From: Candidatus Parvarchaeota archaeon
GTDB lineage: Archaea > Nanobdellota > Nanobdellia > Parvarchaeales > Parvarchaeaceae
DNA: 5,012 nucleotides
Assembly: GCA_027366075.1 (NCBI GenBank)
Contig: DAHXLI010000018.1
Location: 1-5,012, forward strand
Direction of reading: 5' to 3'
Positions 1 through 3,831 of this stretch are shown piece after piece. The notes under the pieces were generated by a model. That model saw only the letters and a program-made list of their open reading frames with translations. It was not told the origin of the DNA and ran no database searches. Every line of letters starts with the position of its first letter. Position 1 is the stretch's first letter. The position numbers and the translations under genes are program-made.

Positions 1-59
1 TGATGGGACCAAAACAACCACGACCACCGGTACCTTTTCCAAAGCGCAAGAAAGATTAG
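1..59 (+). repeat. 59-bp perfect direct repeat, copy 1 (3' part of the micro-gene)
   Basis: Bases 1-59 match 493-551 with no mismatch. The match ends exactly after the TAG stop codon of the micro-gene; the next bases differ (TCCTGG here, GCCGCA after copy 2). The left limit cannot be seen because the window begins inside the repeat. In the plus direction the copy encodes the same MGPKQP...KRKKD end. In the minus direction it continues the aminotransferase frame without a stop, but with non-family residues. Confidence 0.9.
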
Positions 60-375
60 TCCTGGCTTCCGTAGGAAAATCAAGGGAATGGCTCAGCTTT
101 TTCAGTTGCTCGGTCGCGCTTTTCAAGATTTTTGGGTTAGAATGGCCAAAATTAAGGACAGATACACCGGCATAGAAATCTATGAAGACGTTGCCGTCAG
201 AGTCTTTTATCGTCGCTCCGCGCCCCTCTTCAGGCACGAATGGAAGGACCTTCGGGTAGTAAACAGCGTTGCCTTCCGTAGAAGCTTGCATGGCCAATAT
301 CTTTTTTGCTTTCGGTCCGGGCAGGGTCGTAATCATCTTTGGCGCATTCGGGAAGTGCAGGCTCTTAAAGTCCAT
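1..375 (-). CDS. Class III PLP-dependent aminotransferase, N-terminal part (runs off the window or truncated by the repeat)
   Basis: Reading the minus strand from the ATG at 375 gives 125 open codons to the window edge. Residues 1-106 look like the N-terminus of a class III (4-aminobutyrate/ornithine/acetylornithine type) aminotransferase. There is a LPGPKAK segment near residue 18, then the substrate-entry strand motif DSDGNVFIDFYAGVSVLNFGH at about 58-78 (compare family D-x-DG-x-x-x-x-D-x-x-x-G-x-x-x-x-x-GH), followed by NPKI. The part of the family carrying the GSEA phosphate-binding motif and the catalytic lysine would lie further left. The start is supported by a TATA box about 27 bp upstream. 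From codon 106 on, the frame enters the 59-bp repeat and reads a run of valines (VPVVVVVLVP), which is not what the family shows there. The gene may therefore be broken at about position 60, or the contig may be misjoined. The exact substrate cannot be told from this fragment. Confidence 0.72.
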   Translation of the reverse strand, partial: MDFKSLHFPNAPKMITTLPGPKAKKILAMQASTEGNAVYYPKVLPFVPEEGRGATIKDSDGNVFIDFYAGVSVLNFGHSNPKILKSATEQLKKLSHSLDFPTEARTNLSCALEKVPVVVVVLVPS

Positions 376-397
376 TCTTATTATATTAAGCACGGAG

Positions 398-406
398 TTA
401 TATAGA
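398..406 (-). promoter_or_regulatory. TATA box of the class III aminotransferase gene
   Basis: On the minus strand the bases read TCTATATAA, with the centre about 27 bp before the ATG at 375. At archaeal TATA-to-start-site spacing, transcription would begin at or just before the ATG, giving a leaderless mRNA. No Shine-Dalgarno is seen between the box and the start, which fits. Position and composition are observed; function is inferred. Confidence 0.55.
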
Positions 407-453
407 TTTATCCGGTTTGCAGATTTTCCTTATCCATGCCGCCTAAACGCAGG

Positions 454-464
454 TTTTTATATTA
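454..464 (+). promoter_or_regulatory. TATA box of the micro-gene at 483
   Basis: The run TTTTTATATTA lies about 23-24 bp before the ATG at 483. That is the spacing expected for a leaderless archaeal transcript. It shares a 107-bp intergenic region with the divergent aminotransferase promoter, so the two could be co-regulated. A second A/T-rich run (CTAAATA, 472-478) lies too close to the start to act as its TATA box. Confidence 0.45.
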
Positions 465-482
465 TAACGATCTAAATACCTT

Positions 483-551
483 ATGGCATACATGATGGGA
501 CCAAAACAACCACGACCACCGGTACCTTTTCCAAAGCGCAAGAAAGATTAG
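483..551 (+). CDS. Possible micro-protein, 22 residues, proline-rich and basic
   Basis: An ATG at 483 opens 22 codons ending in TAG at 549-551. The peptide begins MAYMMGPKQP, continues with alternating prolines (RPPVPFP) and ends in a lysine/arginine cluster followed by aspartate (KRKKD). It has six prolines and seven K/R in 22 residues, and no membrane segment or signal peptide. A good TATA box at leaderless spacing is the main support that it is transcribed and translated. I do not recognise the family. The last 19 codons, from the base before the second Met, are exactly duplicated at 1-59. Alternatively the transcript could be a small non-coding RNA, or the duplication may simply be a repeat with a chance frame. 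A basic proline-rich peptide could bind nucleic acid or ribosome, but that is a guess. Confidence 0.35.
   Translation: MAYMMGPKQPRPPVPFPKRKKD
493..551 (+). repeat. 59-bp perfect direct repeat, copy 2
   Basis: Identical to 1-59, at an offset of 492 bp. This copy sits inside an apparently intact micro-gene with its own promoter, so it is the likelier original. The right boundary coincides with the stop codon. The left boundary is at or before position 493 but cannot be tested, since copy 1 is cut by the window edge. Confidence 0.9.
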
Positions 552-582
552 GCCGCAAGTCGTTGTAAAAGGAAATTTTCAG

Positions 583-747
583 TTAGTGATACTGGATTTT
601 GTCAATCGCCAAATCTTTAAATCTGTGCGCTTATCCAAATGGATGGCAGTGAGCATTTACCGGCAGAAGGGTATTTATGTCTTCCCGCAGCACGCCAAAA
701 TCCAGCTATTCTTTATGCGTATCCAGCACATCTATAAATATAACCAT
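583..747 (-). pseudogene. Possible decayed small reading frame with two internal stops
   Basis: The gene-poor stretch 552-868 holds no intact ORF of note. On the minus strand, a frame beginning at the ATG at 745-747 reads protein-like text (MVIFIDVLDTHKE, then LDFGVLREDINTLLPVNAHC, then AHRFKDLAIDKIQYH). It is interrupted by TAG at 706-708 and TAA at 631-633, and ends at TAA 583-585. TATA-like runs at 791-800 read on this strand too. I do not recognise a family, and 55 codons with two stops can arise by chance, so this is weak. If real it is a gene remnant. Confidence 0.18.
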
Positions 748-790
748 ACTCTCATGTAAGGTAGAACAATTTTTCGCATAGAAAAGTGAG

Positions 791-819
791 TTTATATATA
801 GCTCTTGAACACATATATA
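791..819 (+). promoter_or_regulatory. Tandem TATA boxes upstream of lat
   Basis: Two A/T-rich TATA-like boxes lie in series, TTTATATATA at 791-800 and CATATATA at 812-819. Start sites about 25 bp downstream would fall near 820 and 840, giving leaders of roughly 50 and 30 nt before the lat ATG at 869. Unlike the leaderless genes nearby, lat therefore has a leader with a Shine-Dalgarno. Which box is used cannot be told from sequence. Confidence 0.5.
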
Positions 820-856
820 GAATTTCTGCTTAGTATAGACGTGCTTAAGGAAGGGC

Positions 857-864
857 AGGGGGAG
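857..864 (+). promoter_or_regulatory. Shine-Dalgarno of lat
   Basis: AGGGGGAG ends four bases before the ATG at 869. The purine-rich core can pair with the CCUCC end of 16S rRNA, although the spacing is a little short. It fixes the ATG at 869 as the start over the GTG at 841, which is out of frame. Confidence 0.6.
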
Positions 865-868
865 AATC

Positions 869-2386
869 ATGTTATCACCGAAAGACGTTCATGCGATTAT
901 CAGCAAGAGGATGATCAATGACGTATACGACTTTGTATTAGACACAGAAAAAAGCAAGGGAATGTACCTTCTGGACGCGAAAACCGACAGGAAATTCCTT
1001 GATTTCTTCGGGTTTTTTGCTTCTTCAGCTATCGGAATGAACCACCCAAAGATGTTCGAACCAAATTTTCTTAAGAAACTGATGCGTGTCGCGATAAACA
1101 AACCGACAAATAGTGACGTTCTTACGGTAGAAATGGCAGAATTCGTCGACGCATTCTCAAAGATCGCGGAACCGTCTTATATGAAATACCTGTTTTTTAT
1201 AGAGGGTGGCGCGCTGGCAGTCGAAAACGCGCTTAAAACCGCTTTTGACTGGAAAATAAAGAAGAATTTTAACAAAGGCATAGAAGACATAAGAGGCCAG
1301 AAAGTCATGCATCTAAAAGAAGCATTTCATGGAAGATCCGGTTATACGCTGGCACTGACGAATACATCCAGCATAAAAAAAGTACAGTACTTCCCTAGAT
1401 TCAATTGGCCAAGGATCACTAACCCAAAGATAACCTTTCCATTAAACGTAGAAAATACAAAGAAAGTGGAAGAGCTGGAGAAGCAAAGCCTTGATGAAAT
1501 GCAGAAAGCGATAGCGCTTGAAGGCGATCACATAGCAGCGTTCATAATGGAGCCGATACAAGGAGAGGGCGGAGACAATCATTTCAGAAAAGAGTATTTC
1601 CAGGCAGTCAGGAAGCTCACTGCACAGAACGATATTTTATTCGTGGTCGATGAGATACAAAGCGGCATGGGGATAACCGGCAAGTGGTGGGCCCATCAGC
1701 ACTTTGATGTGAAGCCAGACATACTCGCATTCGGAAAGAAATCGCAGGTTTGCGGCATAATGGCTGGGCCAAAACTCGAAGACATACGCGACCACGTCTT
1801 TAGAGTGCCAAATAGGATAGACTCGACGTGGGGCGGCAATCTTACCGACATGGTAAGAGCGACTCGTTATTTAGAAATAATGGAAGAAGACAAGCTCGTC
1901 GATAACGCAGCGAAGATGGGAAAAGTATTCCTTAAAGGCTTAGAAGACTTACAGGATAAATTTCCTGGACAGATAATGGATGCCAGAGGCCGTGGTCTTA
2001 TGTGCGCATTTGATCTTCCGAATCCAGCGCTTAGAGAGGAATTTTACAGCCAGTGTTATGACAATGGCCTTCTTGTATTAAGGACCGGTTCGAGGGGGAT
2101 AAGATTCAGGCCACCTCTCATCGTAGAAGAAAACCACATAAACGAAGCACTGTCGGTAATGGAGAAAGTGGCGGGCGACATATTTTCTAAGGAGTATGGC
2201 ACGCAAGCAAAGGCCAAACCGGCAACTGCGCCGGCAAAAAGCACTTTGCCGATGTGCATAGACAAGCATAACCGATCAGGAGACGGCAAGAGACAGGCAC
2301 AGCCGGAACCGATCAAGGCCGCAGGTACCGAAAGCTTAGTTGATGTCGTAGTAGACAAAGTGATCGCACCTTTGAGTAATATATAA
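869..2386 (+). CDS. lat: L-lysine 6-aminotransferase (lysine epsilon-aminotransferase)
   Basis: This class III PLP enzyme converts L-lysine and 2-oxoglutarate to 2-aminoadipate 6-semialdehyde and glutamate in the cytoplasm, the first step of lysine degradation toward 2-aminoadipate. The 505-residue product follows the mycobacterial Lat pattern (from memory, about 450 residues) through residue 440: FASSAIGMN (50-58), NKPTNSDV (77-84), FFIEGGALAVENALK (109-123, cofactor phosphate loop), AFHGRSGYT (152-160), MEPIQGEGG (227-235), DEIQSG (261-266, with Asp261 expected to pair with the pyridine nitrogen), FGKKSQVCG (288-296, with Lys290 as the expected Schiff-base lysine), STWGGN (319-324) and RFRPP (412-416). 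All key residues are present, so it should be active. Residues about 442-505 are an extra tail: an A/P/K/Q-rich linker and a hydrophobic end (SLVDVVVDKVIAPL). The start is set by the SD at 857-864. The gene is alone on this strand here and faces a convergent gene 99 bp downstream. Confidence 0.95.
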   Translation: MLSPKDVHAIISKRMINDVYDFVLDTEKSKGMYLLDAKTDRKFLDFFGFFASSAIGMNHPKMFEPNFLKKLMRVAINKPTNSDVLTVEMAEFVDAFSKIAEPSYMKYLFFIEGGALAVENALKTAFDWKIKKNFNKGIEDIRGQKVMHLKEAFHGRSGYTLALTNTSSIKKVQYFPRFNWPRITNPKITFPLNVENTKKVEELEKQSLDEMQKAIALEGDHIAAFIMEPIQGEGGDNHFRKEYFQAVRKLTAQNDILFVVDEIQSGMGITGKWWAHQHFDVKPDILAFGKKSQVCGIMAGPKLEDIRDHVFRVPNRIDSTWGGNLTDMVRATRYLEIMEEDKLVDNAAKMGKVFLKGLEDLQDKFPGQIMDARGRGLMCAFDLPNPALREEFYSQCYDNGLLVLRTGSRGIRFRPPLIVEENHINEALSVMEKVAGDIFSKEYGTQAKAKPATAPAKSTLPMCIDKHNRSGDGKRQAQPEPIKAAGTESLVDVVVDKVIAPLSNI

Positions 2387-2452
2387 TCAGGAGTCCTGCC
2401 AAAAACATCATATGTCTATTTGATGTCTATAGGTTTCAGTCCGCAACAGTCC

Positions 2453-2482
2453 TAAGATCTCAAATAAAAGCAGAGTATCTTA
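2453..2482. terminator. Candidate hairpin between convergent genes (lat and the immunity-like gene)
   Basis: TAAGAT-CTC (2453-2461) can pair with GAG-T-ATCTTA (2473-2482), with one bulged base and an 11-base loop. Read on the minus strand the loop holds the T-rich run TTTTATTT, which could help end minus-strand transcripts just after the TGA at 2486-2488. The stem is A/T-rich and modest. Archaeal terminators depend mainly on U-tracts, so support is limited. The remainder of the 99-bp gap (2387-2485) shows nothing else convincing. Confidence 0.3.
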
Positions 2483-2485
2483 CGA

Positions 2486-3280
2486 TCATTTTAGGTAGTA
2501 TTTCTTGACCAGCTCTTCAAGCAGCTCCTTCTGCCATTTTTTCTCTTTAGCAGACCAAGCAGCGGACTTAGCAGCAGCGTAAGCAGCAAGCTTAGCAGCA
2601 TTAGCAGCATGAGTAGCATTAGCAGCATTAGCAGACTCAATAACATACCAAACAGACTCAACAGCAGACTCATCCGCAGACTTAGCAACATACCCAACAG
2701 ACTCAACAGCAGACTCAGCAGACGCATAACCATACAAAGAAGAAACAGACCTAGCATCAAACCAAGCAGACCTAGCAGCGTGCAGATTTTCTTCAGAAGG
2801 GTCTCTTAAATAGTTCTCCGCAGCTTCTATAGCTTTTCGTGGTCTATCGTCTTCAGGAAATGCTTTCTCATAATTAGGAATGACGTGCTCAGCGCAATTC
2901 GCTGCAAAATCTATGGAGAGTTTTCTCAGGTCTATCTCACGGACAGGTCTCATCTCTCCTGCTGCGAACAGTGCTTTTCCTGAAACGGCACCGCGTGCTT
3001 CCACCTCAAAAAGGCGATCATCTAGTGTAAAAAGCGATTGATCCGAATAAGCGGAATACAGATCTGGATAGGCATGAAATCCGCTATTTCCCACCTTTAC
3101 TTTACCGTCGTAGACGTTCCACTTGTTAAGTTCCCATCCCAGGTTTTCATAACGACTTATTAGGTCTTGAGAAACGAACTTATAGCCTTTCACCGGCTCT
3201 TCGGGTTTCTTTGGTCCTATGGATAGTATTTCTGATAGTCTTCTAAACCTTCCTTCAATTGTCTTTCCTTTCATAGTCAT
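2486..3280 (-). CDS. Two-part protein: DUF7666-like N-terminal module and Imm5-like alanine/serine-rich helical repeat C-terminus
   Basis: The 264-residue protein has no signal peptide or membrane segment. Residues 31-115 (GYKFVSQDL, the GNSGFHAYPDL motif at 64-74, then FEVEARG at 91-97) resemble the DUF7666 module that I recall from phage and bacterial proteins of unknown role. Residues 129-155 (CAEHVIPNYEKAFPEDDRPR followed by KAIEAAE) match the start of Imm5-like putative immunity proteins, whose remainder is an A/W-rich helical array ending in a charged helix. Here that array is residues 167-243, with 15-residue repeats at 189-203 and 204-218 (ESAVESVGYVAKSAD, ESAVESVWYVIESAN) and an AAN-rich block. 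It closes with a charged helix at 245-261 (KEKKWQKELLEELVKKY). The domain calls are from memory of motifs; the function is unknown and no toxin gene is seen beside it. The start at 3280 is chosen from the SD at 3285-3290; a second ATG two codons later is possible. It is divergent from the membrane protein gene. Confidence 0.8.
   Translation of the reverse strand: MTMKGKTIEGRFRRLSEILSIGPKKPEEPVKGYKFVSQDLISRYENLGWELNKWNVYDGKVKVGNSGFHAYPDLYSAYSDQSLFTLDDRLFEVEARGAVSGKALFAAGEMRPVREIDLRKLSIDFAANCAEHVIPNYEKAFPEDDRPRKAIEAAENYLRDPSEENLHAARSAWFDARSVSSLYGYASAESAVESVGYVAKSADESAVESVWYVIESANAANATHAANAAKLAAYAAAKSAAWSAKEKKWQKELLEELVKKYYLK
2594..2731 (-). repeat. Coding repeat array: 9-nt units and two 45-nt units
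   Basis: On the plus strand, 2642-2686 and 2687-2731 are two 45-bp units whose first 31 bases differ at one position (AACATACCAAACAG versus AACATACCCAACAG) and whose ends diverge. To their left, 2594-2635 holds 9-bp units of the form GCATTAGCA. In the protein these encode the two 15-residue repeats and the AAN/ATH block. A period of 45 bp keeps frame and is about four helix turns. This is an in-gene amino-acid repeat, not a CRISPR array. Confidence 0.75.
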
Positions 3281-3284
3281 TCAA

Positions 3285-3290
3285 ACCTCC
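3285..3290 (-). promoter_or_regulatory. Shine-Dalgarno of the immunity-like gene
   Basis: On the minus strand the bases read GGAGGT inside AAGGAGGTTTGA, immediately before the ATG at 3280. This is a near-perfect match to the 16S rRNA end with five bases between GGAGG and the start codon. It supports the first of two nearby ATG codons. Confidence 0.7.
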
Positions 3291-3322
3291 TTATTTTAAT
3301 TACTACTCTAGAGAAGAACTAG

Positions 3323-3332
3323 TATATAAAGC
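3323..3332 (-). promoter_or_regulatory. TATA box of the immunity-like gene
   Basis: The minus strand reads GCTTTATATA here, about 45-50 bp before the ATG at 3280. A start site about 25 bp downstream, near 3300-3303, would give a leader of some 20 nt carrying the Shine-Dalgarno. Confidence 0.55.
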
Positions 3333-3365
3333 TTTTCGTACTAAAAACGTTGTAGTCTAATAGGC

Positions 3366-3397
3366 AGTAAAACTACAGAGTAAGGAGTAAAACTACA
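3366..3397. promoter_or_regulatory. Candidate operator: 12-bp direct repeat in a divergent intergenic region
   Basis: AGTAAAACTACA occurs perfectly at 3366-3377 and 3386-3397, a centre spacing of 20 bp, or about two helical turns. A reverse-oriented half (TGTAGT) lies at 3351-3356. The pair sits between the two divergent TATA boxes, about 20 bp upstream of the plus-strand box and about 35 bp upstream of the minus-strand box, where an archaeal activator or repressor could reach both promoters. The repeat is observed; regulator binding is inferred. Confidence 0.4.
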
Positions 3398-3416
3398 AAA
3401 TCTGCAAACGACAAAG

Positions 3417-3424
3417 TTTAAATA
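3417..3424 (+). promoter_or_regulatory. TATA box of the small membrane protein gene
   Basis: TTTAAATA, preceded by the purine-rich CAAAG that could serve as a BRE, is centred about 25 bp before the ATG at 3446. This predicts a leaderless transcript and supports that start. No Shine-Dalgarno is visible in between. Confidence 0.6.
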
Positions 3425-3445
3425 CCGTTAAAAGTTATTACTATA

Positions 3446-3808
3446 ATGACAGATAAACCGACTGCAGCATTTGTTCTTTCACTAATAGGAGGAGTATTCA
3501 TATTATTAGGAGGTATAGTCTACTTTTTCGTAGGTAGCTTTTTAGCTATTATTGGCACACTTGTTAAAAGTGGCACTCTCGCAACAGAGGGCGGTATGTT
3601 TGCGGTAGTCGGTTTGATTATAGGCATAGTTTTAATAATAGTTTCGGTATTAGCTTATGTCGACCCCAAGAAAAATAAATTGTGGGGAGGAATAACTATA
3701 ATCGTCTGTTCTATCCTTAGTTGGATGTTTGCACTGGCGGGATTCTTGATAGGATTTATTCTCGCGCTTATCGGTGGAATACTATTTCTTACCTGGAAAT
3801 CAAAGTGA
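3446..3808 (+). CDS. Small membrane protein with about four transmembrane helices, unknown function
   Basis: The 120-residue protein is almost wholly hydrophobic. Predicted membrane segments are about 8-37 (AFVLSLIGGVFILLGGIVYF and on, perhaps one long helix or a helix plus re-entrant part), 50-71, 80-95 and 97-117. Short polar loops include a glycine/threonine loop at 41-50 and a charged DPKKNKLWGG turn at 73-82. The pattern of an N-terminal KPTAAFVLSLIGG, a central P-K-x-x-x-LWGG and a final GFLIGFILALIGGILFLTW recalls small archaeal proteins of the DUF6114/DUF4064 kind, but I am not certain of the family. The start at 3446 is supported by the leaderless TATA box. Nothing in its neighbours shows its job. 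It ends 23 bp before the stop codon of the convergent glycosidase. Confidence 0.85.
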   Translation: MTDKPTAAFVLSLIGGVFILLGGIVYFFVGSFLAIIGTLVKSGTLATEGGMFAVVGLIIGIVLIIVSVLAYVDPKKNKLWGGITIIVCSILSWMFALAGFLIGFILALIGGILFLTWKSK

Positions 3809-3813
3809 CAGAA

Positions 3814-3826
3814 CTTTCACAGAAAG
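3814..3826. terminator. Small perfect hairpin between convergent stop codons
   Basis: CTTTC-ACA-GAAAG is a perfect 5-bp inverted repeat with a three-base loop. It lies in the 23-bp gap between the TGA of the membrane protein (3806-3808) and the TGA of the glycosidase (3832-3834). It is short and lacks a clear U-tract, so a role in transcription end or transcript protection is only possible. Confidence 0.22.
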
Positions 3827-3831
3827 CGTCT

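Noticed and set aside
88..405. Plus-strand frame of 105 codons
   Set aside because: It is antisense to the clearly family-like class III aminotransferase frame on the minus strand; its own translation shows no recognisable motif.
269..475. Plus-strand frame of 68 codons
   Set aside because: It overlaps the aminotransferase start and both promoters, and looks like chance reading.
592..705. Perfect 10-bp inverted repeat CTGGATTTTG / CAAAATCCAG, 94 bp apart, possible terminal repeats or RNA stem
   Set aside because: A match of this length at this distance is expected about by chance in 5 kb; no target duplication, transposase or extended fold seen.
639..737. Plus-strand frame of 32 codons with a TATA-like CTTTAAATC upstream
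   Set aside because: The spacing is slightly short, the translation shows no recognised feature, and it is antisense to an equally weak frame; not enough support.
552..868. Search for tRNA, rRNA or C/D box RNA in the gene-poor stretch
   Set aside because: No GTTCGA-type T-arm, cloverleaf arms, or paired C and D boxes were found by eye.
889..1101. Minus-strand frame inside lat
   Set aside because: It is a shadow of the lat coding sequence, which has strong family motifs throughout.
2056..2358. Minus-strand frames opposite the lat 3' end
   Set aside because: They lie opposite the lat C-terminus and tail; no promoter or family likeness.
2388..2398. Palindrome CAGGAGTCCTG just after the lat stop
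   Set aside because: Arms of five bases with a one-base centre cannot form a useful RNA hairpin, and no U-tract follows.
2642..2731. Repeats that might be a CRISPR array
   Set aside because: The units are adjacent with no spacers, keep the reading frame, and encode a repeated peptide.
2491..2760. Leucine-rich minus-strand frame resembling a membrane protein
   Set aside because: It is the shifted frame of the GCT/TCT-rich repeat array, which reads as leucine codons; the hydrophobic look is an artefact of the repeat.
2609..2809. Plus-strand frame rich in Ser, Asn and Arg
   Set aside because: It is antisense to the same repeat array and has no start signals.
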